Source: Glutamicibacter uratoxydans (GTDB lineage: Bacteria; Actinomycetota; Actinomycetes; Actinomycetales; Micrococcaceae). Taken from it: a stretch of 64,000 bases of DNA. The stretch is taken from positions 186,001 through 250,000 of the forward strand of contig NZ_BJNY01000002.1 in NCBI RefSeq assembly GCF_006539925.1, given 5' to 3'. Below, one piece after another: positions 17,620 to 26,948 of this stretch; position 1 is the first letter of the stretch; each line of letters opens with the position of its first letter. The position numbers and the translations under genes were made by a program. Below the pieces are notes generated by a model, which was given only the letters and a program-made list of their open reading frames with translations, was not told the DNA's origin and did no database searches.

Positions 17620-19710
17620 CTACTCGCTCTCCTCCTGGGCATCCGGAGTCGGAGCCGCAGTCAGCGGAATTCCGCCGGTGGCAGCCGGGATGGCCGCCGT
17701 GGAAGGATTCGCATCAACGTCTTCGGCAGGGCCGGAGAACTGCGACTGGTACAGGCGGTAGTAGGCGCCCTGTACCTTCAGCAGCTCTTCGTGGTTGCCC
17801 TGCTCGACGATCTTGCCCGCCTCCATCACCAGGATGGTGTCGGCATCGCGGATGGTCGAGAGGCGGTGGGCGATCACGAAGCTGGTGCGATCGCTGCGCA
17901 GCGCGGCCATGGCCTGCTGCACCAGCAACTCGGTGCGGGTATCCACCGAAGAGGTCGCCTCGTCCAGGATCAGCAGCGACGGGTTCGCCACGAACGCGCG
18001 GGCGATGGTGATCAGCTGCTTTTCACCGGCAGAGACGTTCGTGCCCTCTTCGTCGATGACAGTGTCATAGCCGTCGGGAAGAGCGCGCACAAAGCGGTCC
18101 ACGAAGGTTGCCTTGGCCGCCGCGATGACTTCCTCATCGGTGGCGTCCAGGCGTCCGTAGCGGATGTTCTCCATGATGGTTCCGCCGAACAGCCAGGCGT
18201 CCTGCAGCACCATGCCCACCTTGGAGCGCAGGTCTGCGCGGGTGATCTTGGTGATGTCCACGTTGTCCAGCGTGATGCGTCCGGAGTTCAGCTCGTAGAA
18301 GCGCATTACGAGGTTCACCAGCGTGGTCTTGCCGGCGCCGGTGGGACCCACGATGGCCACGGTGTGGCCCGGATCCGCCTCGAAGGACAGGTTCTCGATC
18401 AGCGGCTTCTCCGGGGTGTAGGAGAAGGTCACATCTTCGAAGGTCACGTGTCCGTCGGTGCGCGCAGGAAGCTGCTCGCTGGATTCCTCCGGCTCCTGCT
18501 CCTCGGCATCCAGCAGCTCGAAGGTGCGCTCGGCCGAGGCGACGCCGGACTGCAACATGTTCGCCACGCCGGCAATCTGGCCCAGCGGCTGGGTGAACTC
18601 GCGCGAGTACTGGATGAACGCGGTCGCGTCGCCCAAGCTCATCGCGCCGGAGGCAACGCGCAGGCCGCCGACTACCGCGATGCCCACGTAGGCAAGGTAG
18701 GAGATGAAGTTCATGACGGGCATGATCATGCCCGAAACGAACTGGGCGCCGAAGCTTGCCTTGTACAGCTCCTCGTTGCGGTCGGTGAAGCGCTGGACCA
18801 TGTCCTCTTCGCGGCCGAAGACCTTCATCAACTCATGGCCGGAGAAGGATTCCTCGATCTGGCCGTTCAGCGCTCCGGTGTTCTTCCACTGGGCGGTGAA
18901 CAGCTTCTGCGCGCGCGAACCGATGATGCCCGCGGCGGCCGCTGACAGCGGCAGCGCAACCAGGGCGATCAGCGCCATCTGCCAGGACACCACGAACATC
19001 ATGATTACGATGCCGATGACCGTCATGATCGACTGCACCAGCTGGCTCAGCGCCTGCTGCAGGGCGTTCTGGATGTTGTCCACGTCGTTGGTCACGCGCG
19101 AGAGGAGGTCGCCGCGCTGGCGGGTGTCGAAGTAGTTCAGCGGCAGGCGGTTGAGCTTGTTCTCCACATCCTGGCGCAGCTTATAGACCACGCGCATCAC
19201 CAAGCGGTTCAGCAGCCAGCCCGAAGCCCAGGAGAACAGCGAGGCGATGAAGTACATGGACAGGACAATCAGGATGTACTGCGAAAGCAGGGTGAAGTTG
19301 ATGCCTTCGCCCGGCACGAAGTCCACCCGGGAGAGCATATCCGCCATGGTGCCCTGGCCGGAGCTGCGCAGCTGCTCGATGACTGCATCGGCAGGGGTTC
19401 CCGGAGGAACCTGCAGCTTGGATCCGACGAAGCCGGCGAAGATGACGTCCATCGCCTTGCCGAGGATCCGCGGGGCCACCACGGAGAGCACCACGTACAC
19501 GGTGATCAGCGCAAAGACCGCAACCATGCCCAGCTTGTACGGGGACATCAGCCCGATCAGGCGCTTGGCCGAAGGCCAGAAGTGCTGCGCCTTGCGCACG
19601 GGCGCGCCGCCGCTCCAGTCGTCGGCGCCTGCGGCGGTGTCGAACTCGTCGACGTCTGCCAGCTCGGCGTCAAGCTCCGGAGCTGTCGTCTTGTCAGTTT
19701 TCTTTGCCAC
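17620..19710 (-). CDS. ABC exporter half-transporter, catalytically competent subunit
   Basis: Fused membrane and ATPase protein of 696 residues: a long charged N-terminus, six membrane helices (about 75-390) and a nucleotide-binding domain with Walker A GPTGAGKT, signature NVSAGEKQ and Walker B LILDEATSSVD with the catalytic Glu. The signature is slightly unusual (VSAGE rather than LSGGQ). It follows the second ABC gene with no gap (19711/19710), as in heterodimeric exporters. Probable role: drug, lipid or peptide export. Confidence 0.9.
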   Translation of the reverse strand: MAKKTDKTTAPELDAELADVDEFDTAAGADDWSGGAPVRKAQHFWPSAKRLIGLMSPYKLGMVAVFALITVYVVLSVVAPRILGKAMDVIFAGFVGSKLQVPPGTPADAVIEQLRSSGQGTMADMLSRVDFVPGEGINFTLLSQYILIVLSMYFIASLFSWASGWLLNRLVMRVVYKLRQDVENKLNRLPLNYFDTRQRGDLLSRVTNDVDNIQNALQQALSQLVQSIMTVIGIVIMMFVVSWQMALIALVALPLSAAAAGIIGSRAQKLFTAQWKNTGALNGQIEESFSGHELMKVFGREEDMVQRFTDRNEELYKASFGAQFVSGMIMPVMNFISYLAYVGIAVVGGLRVASGAMSLGDATAFIQYSREFTQPLGQIAGVANMLQSGVASAERTFELLDAEEQEPEESSEQLPARTDGHVTFEDVTFSYTPEKPLIENLSFEADPGHTVAIVGPTGAGKTTLVNLVMRFYELNSGRITLDNVDITKITRADLRSKVGMVLQDAWLFGGTIMENIRYGRLDATDEEVIAAAKATFVDRFVRALPDGYDTVIDEEGTNVSAGEKQLITIARAFVANPSLLILDEATSSVDTRTELLVQQAMAALRSDRTSFVIAHRLSTIRDADTILVMEAGKIVEQGNHEELLKVQGAYYRLYQSQFSGPAEDVDANPSTAAIPAATGGIPLTAAPTPDAQEESE

Positions 19711-21444
19711 TTAGGCCACCTCCTCCGCGCTGAGCTGGGATGTCACAATTTCTTGGTAGGTTTCCGAGGTTTCGAGCAGCTGCTCGTGCGTACCCTGGGC
19801 GACGATTTCGCCGTGGTCCAAGACTAGGATCTGGTCCGCGTTGGTGATCGTGGAGACGCGCTGCGCCACGATGATCACCGCCGCGTCCTTGGTCGGCTCG
19901 GCCAAAGCGGCCCGCAGCTTCGCATCGGTGTTCACGTCCAGTGCTGAGAAAGAGTCGTCGAAGAGGTAGGTCTTCGGCTTGGCCGCCAGTGCACGGGCAA
20001 TGCACAAGCGCTGGCGCTGACCGCCGGAGACATTGGTGCCGCCCTGGGAGACCTTCGATTCAAGCTGACCCTCGCGCTCAATGACGAAGTCGGCCGCCTG
20101 GGCCACCTTCAGCGCTTCCCACAGCTCTTCCTCGCTGGCCTCCTGTGCGCCGAAGCGCAGGTTGCTGGCGATGGTTCCGGAGAACAGGTACGGGCGCTGC
20201 GGAACGGAGGAGATGTTCTGCGAAATAGTTTCGCGTCCCAGTTCGCGCAGCGGCGCGCCGCCGATCAGGATCTCACCCTCGGTCGCGTCGTAGAGCCGCG
20301 GAATCAGGTTCAGCAAGGTGGTCTTTCCCGAACCGGTGGAGCCGATGATCGCAGTGGTCTGCCCCGGCTTGGCGGTGAAGGAAATGTTGGAAAGCACCGG
20401 CGCCTCAGCGCCCGGGTAGCCGAAGGTGACGTTGCGGAACTCCACGATGCCCGGCTGCGGCAGCTGGATCTCGCGGTCGGCGGCATCCAGCATGCTCGGC
20501 TCGGTGTCCAGGACCTCGGAAATGCGATCCGCGGAGACCATAGCGCGCGGAACCATCATTGCCATGAAGGTGCCCATCATGACCGCCATGAGGATCTGCA
20601 GCAGGTACTGCAGGAAGGCGGTCAGCGCGCCGACCTCCACCTCGCCGTTGTCCACGCGGTGTCCACCGAACCACAGCACCGCCGCGGTGGACAGGTGCAG
20701 GATCATGGTGATCGCGGGGAACATCAGGACGAACAGGTTGCCGACCTTGATGCCCAGGATGGTGAGCTTTTCGTTAGCATCTGCATAGCGTTCGGTTTCG
20801 TGCTCTTCGCGCACGAAGGCGCGGACTACGCGGATGCCGGTGATCTGCTCGCGCAGCACGCCGTTGATGCCGTCGATGCGCACCTGCATGTCGCGGAACA
20901 GCGGCATCAGCTTCACGACGATCAGGCCGACGACGATCAGCACAACAGGCACGGAGACCCACACCAGCCAGGACAGGCCCGGGTCTTCGCGGATGGCCAT
21001 GATCACGCCGCCGATGGACATGATCGGCGCGTTGACCATGAAGTTCAGGGTCATCAGCGTGAGCATCTGGATCTGCTGCACGTCGTTGGTGCCGCGGGTG
21101 ATCAGGGTCGCGGCGCCGAACTTGTTGACGTCTTGGGCGGAGAAGGTGGAGACCTTCTCAAAGACCGACTGGCGCACGTCGCGGCCAACGCTCATCGCGG
21201 TCTTGGCGCCAAAGTAGACGGCGCCGACGGCAGTGATGACCTGGACCAGCGCCACCAGCAGCATCAGGCCGCCGGTGCGCCAGATATATCCAACATCGGC
21301 GTTCACTACGCCGACGTCAATGATTTTTGCGTTCAGGCTCGGCAGGTACAGCGTGGCCATGGTGGTGGCCAGCTGCAGGATGACCACGACAATAATCCAT
21401 GACGTATAGGGTTTTGAATGTTTAAGGATGAGCTTCAGAAGCAT
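19711..21444 (-). CDS. ABC exporter half-transporter with degenerate catalytic site
   Basis: ABC exporter subunit of 577 residues, starting at the ATG at 21444 with GAGGACTATC before it; in-frame ATG codons further up lack a good site. Six membrane helices, then Walker A GSTGSGKT, signature NVSGGQRQR and Walker B LFDDSFSALD. Asp replaces the catalytic Glu, the hallmark of the non-hydrolysing site of heterodimeric exporters such as TmrAB, TM287/288 and BmrCD. With the downstream subunit it should form one pump with one consensus and one degenerate ATP site. Confidence 0.9.
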   Translation of the reverse strand: MLLKLILKHSKPYTSWIIVVVILQLATTMATLYLPSLNAKIIDVGVVNADVGYIWRTGGLMLLVALVQVITAVGAVYFGAKTAMSVGRDVRQSVFEKVSTFSAQDVNKFGAATLITRGTNDVQQIQMLTLMTLNFMVNAPIMSIGGVIMAIREDPGLSWLVWVSVPVVLIVVGLIVVKLMPLFRDMQVRIDGINGVLREQITGIRVVRAFVREEHETERYADANEKLTILGIKVGNLFVLMFPAITMILHLSTAAVLWFGGHRVDNGEVEVGALTAFLQYLLQILMAVMMGTFMAMMVPRAMVSADRISEVLDTEPSMLDAADREIQLPQPGIVEFRNVTFGYPGAEAPVLSNISFTAKPGQTTAIIGSTGSGKTTLLNLIPRLYDATEGEILIGGAPLRELGRETISQNISSVPQRPYLFSGTIASNLRFGAQEASEEELWEALKVAQAADFVIEREGQLESKVSQGGTNVSGGQRQRLCIARALAAKPKTYLFDDSFSALDVNTDAKLRAALAEPTKDAAVIIVAQRVSTITNADQILVLDHGEIVAQGTHEQLLETSETYQEIVTSQLSAEEVA

Positions 21445-21662
21445 GTGGATAGTCCTCGCTAGCATCGGACTTGCAAACGCTGCAGACCCTCGTTTTAAAG
21501 GCACGGCGATGCAAGAGCGATAGCTAGTCTAACGTCATCCACCGACAAGAGAAGTCATCCTTGCGATTGATTTTTGCCAATCAGTGATTAAGGCCGCAGC
21601 TACCTGCCTGAGTTGGCAGGCAGCCACACTCCTGCACCGATGCTAACTAGCCATAGACGGCC

Positions 21663-22211
21663 TTAAACCTCGTCGCCGTAAATATGCCGCTGCAGCGCCG
21701 CACTCGGGCGATGAAATTGAAGCCTTCTCGGAAAATCAGCCCAGGCTTCCGGAACCAGTTGAACGATAAAGTCCGGATACTGCTCTTCGATAAGTCTCGG
21801 CTTTCCCGCAGCGTCCCTGTCAAAGCGGCTGTACTTCTTTCCCGCCCGAGGATTAGGAGAAAGAACCCCCAGCCAATGCATGCGCTCTTCCAGACGCAGA
21901 AGATCATCTGCATCCTTACAGCGCTTACGGGCCCACTCAGCAGCACTTCTAACTGACTGGCTGACCGCCAGATACAACTCTGGAGTGAATCCCGCTGCAA
22001 TCCATCGGCTGACGTATGACTGATGCTCGGCGCTCTCTTTGCCCAGGTGGCCCGCAGCAAAGCTCTGAGCCCGAGCGGCTTGCACAAATGCAGATTGGGC
22101 AATGCTCACACCCTCGTAATACGGGTAGTCCATCAGAACACTCTGCCACAGGCGTTCTAGCGGCGCCCCTTCTGGTTCGACTTCTGGGCAGTTAATGATC
22201 TCGTAGCTCAT
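21663..22211 (-). CDS. Hypothetical protein, unknown family
   Basis: Soluble protein of about 182 residues without signal or membrane helices, rich in Ala, Trp and charged residues. I recognise no family. I take MSYEIINC at 22211 as start; an in-frame ATG 18 bases upstream is also possible. A weak 7-bp hairpin, CTGCCTG/CAGGCAG (21604-21623), lies 40 bases past the stop. The gene opens an AT-richer block of orphan genes, and a duplicated 68-bp element lies upstream. Confidence 0.6.
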   Translation of the reverse strand: MSYEIINCPEVEPEGAPLERLWQSVLMDYPYYEGVSIAQSAFVQAARAQSFAAGHLGKESAEHQSYVSRWIAAGFTPELYLAVSQSVRSAAEWARKRCKDADDLLRLEERMHWLGVLSPNPRAGKKYSRFDRDAAGKPRLIEEQYPDFIVQLVPEAWADFPRRLQFHRPSAALQRHIYGDEV

Positions 22212-22286
22212 GCCGACTCCTGAATACATTCAGGGCGCACACCTTGGTGTGGCCATTGGTATTAGCTGCCCGAAGACAGCCCTGTT

Positions 22287-22558
22287 CTTCCCCTGGAGCA
22301 CCTTGCCCAATGGAGGCAGGTTGCTGCGCGGCCAGCCAGGTACTTAACGCCGCGACTCGGGAACTACGCCATCAACGATGGCGTATTCGCGCAGTATGAT
22401 TGCAAAAGATTCCCCTTCACTTGAGGGAATTCCGAACAGCATACGCCGTGGAATCCACCGACTTGCCCGAGGCTTTTGTTCGGGCCGACTCTTCCCCTGG
22501 GGCACCCCGCTCGATGAGGAGGGTTGCCACACGGCCAGCCAGGTACTTAGCGCCGTGA
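22287..22558. repeat. Imperfect 68-bp direct repeat, two copies
   Basis: Copies at 22287-22355 and 22491-22558, 204 bp apart, share CTTCCCCTGG at one end and GGCCAGCCAGGTACTTA near the other; roughly three quarters of positions match by eye. On the minus strand each copy carries a TAA ending a frame that closes with Ser-Arg-Arg. They may be the tails of two decayed duplicated genes. Nothing else is recognisable between 22230 and 22637. Confidence 0.65.
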
Positions 22559-22637
22559 TTCTATGAGCTTGTTGTCCAGACTAATCCCACGCTCCGACAA
22601 TTTAGCTCGTTCAATGACAGGCCATAGTTCCCGCCGC

Positions 22638-23297
22638 CTATTCAGGCCAGCGCCCGGCTTCGGTGCAGATGCAGAATCTGTTTCCCTGGCTGTCGGTGAT
22701 AACAGTGAAGGCGGGAGCATTGTCGGCCTGCGCGTTGACGCCCGAAGCTTCCAGAGCAGCCAGGATCGGCTGGCTCTCTGAGTCAGGGACCCAAACATCC
22801 AGGTGCAGGCGGTTGTCGTTGGGTGTATCAGTTCCTTGGAACCATATGGCCGGGCCTCGGCGGTTGGGATCTGCAAGGCTGCCGTCGGTGAGGAACTTGT
22901 ATCCGAGTCCCGCAGCCCACTGCGAGGCGATGGCCTCAGGATTGTCGGTGTCGATGCAAACCTCCACGACGCCGACAAGGTCTGTCCGCGCTGTGGCACC
23001 CAGGGCATTCGCCCGTTCGGAAATCTTGCTTGCCAAAGCAATGTCTCGCGCGGTGATCTGCCCACCGACATCATGCGAGGTTGTAGTGACAAAGATCAGG
23101 TTGTAACGCCAATCGACATCCGGGTGGTGGTTGTCCATTTCGGCGGCTCCTGCGATGTCGCTGAAGAGCTCGATGGCTTCCGCCGATCCCTTCGTTTCAT
23201 AAACCGCGGCAATAGCGCCTGGAACCTCCCGCCAGTCCGGCAGGTCTTTGAGGTAGACGTTCAGCGCTTCTTGTGTGATCACATCATTAGACGGCAT
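22638..23297 (-). CDS. Fusion of pterin carbinolamine dehydratase-like and glyoxalase/VOC-like domains
   Basis: Protein of 219 residues in two parts. Residues 1-95 match PCD/DCoH: EMDNHHPDVDWRYN contains the HHP motif and aromatic pocket, and SHDVGGQITARDIALA matches the second motif (Thr of THD replaced by Ser). PCD dehydrates 4a-hydroxytetrahydrobiopterin in the cycle that serves aromatic amino acid hydroxylases. Residues 105-215 resemble a VOC/glyoxalase-like domain (GVVEVCIDTDNPEAIASQWAAG, RLHLDVWV, NRFCI). No pterin-dependent hydroxylase is nearby. Start: AAAGGAGTCCACTC directly before the ATG. Confidence 0.82.
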   Translation of the reverse strand: MPSNDVITQEALNVYLKDLPDWREVPGAIAAVYETKGSAEAIELFSDIAGAAEMDNHHPDVDWRYNLIFVTTTSHDVGGQITARDIALASKISERANALGATARTDLVGVVEVCIDTDNPEAIASQWAAGLGYKFLTDGSLADPNRRGPAIWFQGTDTPNDNRLHLDVWVPDSESQPILAALEASGVNAQADNAPAFTVITDSQGNRFCICTEAGRWPE

Positions 23298-23648
23298 GAG
23301 TGGACTCCTTTCACCATCAGAGTCTCAGCATCAAGGGTTATCGTTCAACAGTTTAAAAGCAATTCGTAGGTTTCATATTTTGCAGTGCATCCGAGGTTGC
23401 GCCAATTTCCACAACTCCCCTAGCAAACCAATCGAATGGACGATTTATCAGCACGCAAGCTTTCCTCGAGAAATCACCTAAGGACAACGATTTTTCACAG
23501 ATTGCACAACAAGAACACCGCAAAATGGAATGTATAGCAATTCTTTGATCTCCGCAGAGCAGAGTCGTGAAACAACCAATTTGGTTTAGGTTATAGCTGT
23601 ACAACCGGGCGAAGCATCTCCGCTACCCAGCCCCGTTGCATTCGTCAG
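23298..23648. other. Intergenic, AT-rich, nothing recognised
   Basis: About 350 bp with lower GC than its flanks. It should hold the promoter of the PCD-VOC gene and the end of the ligase transcript. I see no gene, clear hairpin or repeat. Confidence 0.5.
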
Positions 23649-24737
23649 TTATCCTTCAAAAGCAAATCTCTTCGCCGACTCCTCTACAACACAAACTGCA
23701 CCTCCATTGTCCCAACTTAGACGTTGTCGTTGCGCACCGTTTCCCTGCCTCTGCCAGAAAGTAAGATATGTCTGCACAAAATCGAAATCACCGTAGAAAT
23801 CCAGTTTCGGGCCAGCAAATTGGAGCAGTGAAGAAACAATCTCCGCCGCGTCCAGCAGGCGTCCAGTCAAGCTGTCAAAGTGGGGCCCTGCAAGTCCGGA
23901 CTTCGCCGCCTGCCACAGGCTGAGGTTCAACAACTCCTCGTGTGGCACAAAAACCTGCTGGTGATTTTCCAAGATCGTATCGGCGATTGCTCTCACAAGA
24001 AGTGCAAAAGCTACTGATTCGCCAGCAGTCATTTGCGAATCAGCAACACGGACTTCAACAGTTGGATGATGTTCGGATAGCCGCACCGCCCATCCAATAT
24101 GCCCGCTGTCCAAGAGAGCCGCTGAAGCGAGAAGATCATGGCGATGAGTTCTGTAGTCGCCGACATTTGCAAAAAACGGAGGAATCCCGATAACCGACCA
24201 CCGACGATAATGCACCGTGCGCCATGATTCAAATCCTGACAACTGGCCGTCCCACAGTGGAGAATTGGCGGTTATTGCGGCCAACTTAGGCAACCATATC
24301 CTTAAACCATTCATCACCCTAATTCCAGCTAAATCATCAGGTATCCCTAGATGAATATGGAGCCCATTAATATAGTGTTCGCGGACTATTCCTGGAACAA
24401 AATGGTGGATCTGATCATACCTACCAGAATCGGTCACCGTTATCTGAGTTGGAAGCATTACTGGTGTCCCAACTGCAAGCAGCAGATAGCCGACCTTGCG
24501 ACAGACTGCATCGATTTTCTGCCGGCGTTCCACTAGTGCTTCAAGCGCATCACCCCGACGCAGAAACACGTCTGTGACCACTTCAAGTTGGCACTCCAAC
24601 AGTTCAGTTTGAACGCTCGTTCCAAGAACGTGCATCGCCGACAGTTCACGCCGAAGCGATGCAGGGATTGGCGTCGGAAGGTAGCTCTCCCTATCTACGA
24701 AAAAGTACTCTTCCTCAAGGCCGAACGTTCGCTCCAT
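23649..24737 (-). CDS. YbdK-type carboxylate-amine ligase (GCS2 family)
   Basis: Member of glutamate-cysteine ligase family 2, 362 residues, close to the usual YbdK length of about 370. Motifs: FGLEEEYFFVD at the N-terminus (LGxEEE metal/ATP Glu residues), INGLHIHLGI (the GxHxHxG motif) and EVRVADSQMTAGE (E-x-R). The family joins a carboxylate to an amine using ATP; YbdK itself has weak glutamate-cysteine ligase activity and the natural substrate is often unknown. It lies in an AT-richer block with a tiny FPASDPP protein just upstream on the same strand. Start: AAGGACTTCA precedes the ATG. Confidence 0.85.
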   Translation of the reverse strand: MERTFGLEEEYFFVDRESYLPTPIPASLRRELSAMHVLGTSVQTELLECQLEVVTDVFLRRGDALEALVERRQKIDAVCRKVGYLLLAVGTPVMLPTQITVTDSGRYDQIHHFVPGIVREHYINGLHIHLGIPDDLAGIRVMNGLRIWLPKLAAITANSPLWDGQLSGFESWRTVHYRRWSVIGIPPFFANVGDYRTHRHDLLASAALLDSGHIGWAVRLSEHHPTVEVRVADSQMTAGESVAFALLVRAIADTILENHQQVFVPHEELLNLSLWQAAKSGLAGPHFDSLTGRLLDAAEIVSSLLQFAGPKLDFYGDFDFVQTYLTFWQRQGNGAQRQRLSWDNGGAVCVVEESAKRFAFEG

Positions 24738-24859
24738 TGAAGTCCTTACAATTTGGCGCCCAATTATTTAGGCAGGGCTCAGTTGCTCTTGCATTTCAAC
24801 TCTCCAGACAGCAGCATCGATTGCCGCCGCTTAGTTCGACATCCCACAGATCTCAAGTG

Positions 24860-25021
24860 CTAGTAATTGGCCGGTGGATCCGAAGCTGGAAATGACTCCG
24901 CCTCTTGCTCGCGAAGAAGCTCTTCCTCGGTTAGGGGATTGTTGCTCGTGTTTGGCAAGTGACCCGTTGCCTCCCTAGCGGAGGATTGTTCGTTGATCTC
25001 TGGTGAAGGTTCTTTGCTCAT
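24860..25021 (-). CDS. Small hydrophilic protein with FPASDPP tail
   Basis: Protein of 53 residues (MSKEPSPEINEQSSAR to the end). The ATG is preceded by AAAGGAATGAGTCGTA. It is acidic, without membrane segments, and its C-terminal ESFPASDPPANY matches a short motif I know from many tiny uncharacterised bacterial proteins, often near stress genes. Function unknown. It lies 122 bases upstream of the YbdK-type ligase on the same strand and may share its transcript. Confidence 0.65.
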   Translation of the reverse strand: MSKEPSPEINEQSSAREATGHLPNTSNNPLTEEELLREQEAESFPASDPPANY

Positions 25022-25671
25022 TACGACTCATTCCTTTCGGGTTGTCTCCAACTCACAAGATTGACTCCAATTCAGTTCATGCGAAACGTGCCCGCAGACT
25101 CTGTTCAACCAGCTCCCTGGGCGAGCAGCGCGCTCTGCATGCCTTGGACGGTACAGATTCGAAATCAAGGACAAAACTGATTCTCATCGTTCTTCAAGCT
25201 TGGGCTTCCTAGAGCATGACAATGAGCCACATCCTTGCGAATACCGGAAGACAACTATCCAGAACAGCGAGAAAACATGAGCCCTGTTGCTTTGTACAAG
25301 AAACACCTAGAATGCCGGACGACACTGTCATGCGACCCGCATTATTTAAGACTCATTCGATAGCCTCGAGTAATACAATTTCGCTTTTGACATGCTCTCT
25401 CTTGTCGAAAGACGATGCTCAGACATTGAAGAGTAATTCTTGTGCATACCGAATTCTTCGGAATTTGGCCGACTGTGGAGCCTATAAACAGTTCCGAAAG
25501 GAAAGAGCGTGTGAGTTCCCTCAACGCTCTTCCCTTGCACTTCCCAGATTTCTAAGCTGATTGGACACTCTGCGGCCATGTCAATTCAGTGACGATTCTG
25601 GTTTTTCTGTCTTTGACATACCGTGGCTGAACGAAATTTTCCGAAGGTTGCGAACAAGTGGAGGTAGACCC
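25022..25671. other. Intergenic, AT-rich, no supported gene
   Basis: About 650 bp, lower in GC than average. Frames of 60-114 codons occur on both strands, but their composition is poor (many Cys, Ser, Arg) and no ribosome site supports them. It should contain the promoters of the small protein at 25021 and of the gene at 25672. Confidence 0.5.
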
Positions 25672-26112
25672 ATGCCCGGACGATACGCAAGAAGCAACAC
25701 AGCACAGAGGGTAGCCCAACTATTAGGAACACGCGAGGGTCGCGAGTACCTATGCCAATACAATTGGCGCCCCGGGATGCCCATTGTCATGGCTGCTGAA
25801 CATGAACTGCTCGACGATGTAATGGGTCTTGTTTCCTTGCATGGACAGCCGGTACTCGTTGCGATGCTGGAACAGCGATCCGGAAAGCTCATGTTCATAC
25901 ATGTGTCCGAGCCAAACGAGAATCTCTACTGCGTAGATTTGTTTGCCCCTGGCTATCGCATTGACGATTTCATCCGGGATGTAGCAGTAGGCGGCGGAAT
26001 GACTTTTCGCATCAAGTACTGGAAGCACAGTGCTGTCGCCCACTTCATTCCAGAGCTTCGTATCCCCGATGATCTTGTGCGTACGAGCTACCATCGAACA
26101 CTAGTCAACTAG
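25672..26112 (+). CDS. Hypothetical soluble protein
   Basis: Protein of 146 residues beginning MPGRYARSNTAQR. GGAGGTAGACCC before this ATG decides the start against longer in-frame options (a TTG at 25561). No signal peptide or membrane helix. The middle is a mixed alpha/beta pattern (QPVLVAMLEQRSGKLMFIHV). I do not recognise the family. Single-gene transcript closed by the hairpin at 26118. Confidence 0.65.
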   Translation: MPGRYARSNTAQRVAQLLGTREGREYLCQYNWRPGMPIVMAAEHELLDDVMGLVSLHGQPVLVAMLEQRSGKLMFIHVSEPNENLYCVDLFAPGYRIDDFIRDVAVGGGMTFRIKYWKHSAVAHFIPELRIPDDLVRTSYHRTLVN

Positions 26113-26117
26113 CAAGC

Positions 26118-26159
26118 GCTTCGTGGCGGATTCTGCGCCCCCAGACTCCGCCACGAAGC
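26118..26159 (+). terminator. Hairpin terminator
   Basis: Perfect 13-bp arms (26118-26130 and 26147-26159) with a 16-nt loop, starting 6 bases after the stop of the gene at 25672. The 250 bp from here to 26411 hold no gene I can support. Confidence 0.75.
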
Positions 26160-26411
26160 CTTCGTGTCGTGTGCCGTACGCACCGCACCATTACGCTGAT
26201 GCAGCAAGGCAAAGAGCGACCTACGCGAGTGAAACGGCAACCTCTGTCCCTATGGAAGATCAACGATGTCAGGACCTGTTGCTCACTTTGATTCTTTGCT
26301 CTCCGGGGTTGTCAACGGAAAGAGCACCCGAACTGTATCGGTGAGGTTCGGCCCGTCCTGCAAGCCCAGAAACCTCCAGACTCGCGTTCTAGCAAAGGCT
26401 AAGGAGATTCC

Positions 26412-26948
26412 ATGCGAACCATTTTCGATGCAGATGTTTCGAACTCCACGCTGAAAGACGTTATTTCAGAAGGGCAGAATAAAAAGCGTCGAATGATGAG
26501 CATGGTGACTCTTGCCTTCGTTGCCTGCTTGATCGTTGCAGCACTCTGCGGCCTTTTCGACCGCGAATCGACGAAAACGCATGGGATCTCCGGTCAAAGA
26601 GTCGAAGTTGACTATCAAAGCATTGCTAGAGCAGGTAATGAGGTTGAACTCGAAATTCGGGTCTCGTCCGAAAAGCCGCTTTCCAAAGAACTAACGGTGC
26701 AGCTGTCCGAAGAATACTTGAAGTTCTTCGAGGATCTTGCAGTCTTTCCCGACCCTGACTCACAGACCGCTAATGGTGACGGGGCATTGTCCTTCACTAT
26801 TTCGGTGCCAAATGATGCGACCAAGACGGTCGTTCGCGTAACTGGGCGAGCCTCCGACCAATGGGATATCTACACTCCAGGAACTCTCCAAGTTCAGTCA
26901 GGCTCGGCGAAACACAATATTTCAATCGCCACATGGAGGATCCCATAA
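26412..26948 (+). CDS. Single-helix membrane protein with extracytoplasmic domain, unknown
   Basis: Protein of 178 residues: a 27-residue cytoplasmic N-terminus, one membrane helix (MVTLAFVACLIVAALCGLF, about residues 31-49) and an extracytoplasmic beta-rich domain of 120 residues with an Ig/CARDB-like pattern (QRVEVDYQSIARAGNEVEL). I know no named family. AAGGAGATTCC precedes the ATG. Its stop overlaps the next start (TAATG at 26946-26950), so it is translationally coupled to the DUF421 protein and probably works with it. Confidence 0.72.
   Translation: MRTIFDADVSNSTLKDVISEGQNKKRRMMSMVTLAFVACLIVAALCGLFDRESTKTHGISGQRVEVDYQSIARAGNEVELEIRVSSEKPLSKELTVQLSEEYLKFFEDLAVFPDPDSQTANGDGALSFTISVPNDATKTVVRVTGRASDQWDIYTPGTLQVQSGSAKHNISIATWRIP

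Noticed and set aside
17518-18945. Open frame of 475 codons on the plus strand
   Set aside because: Antisense of the ABC exporter gene, whose Walker and signature motifs are on the other strand; His/Gln/Arg-rich shadow composition.
25216-25560. Frame of 114 codons in the AT-rich space
   Set aside because: Cys/Ser/Arg-rich, no ribosome site, no family pattern.
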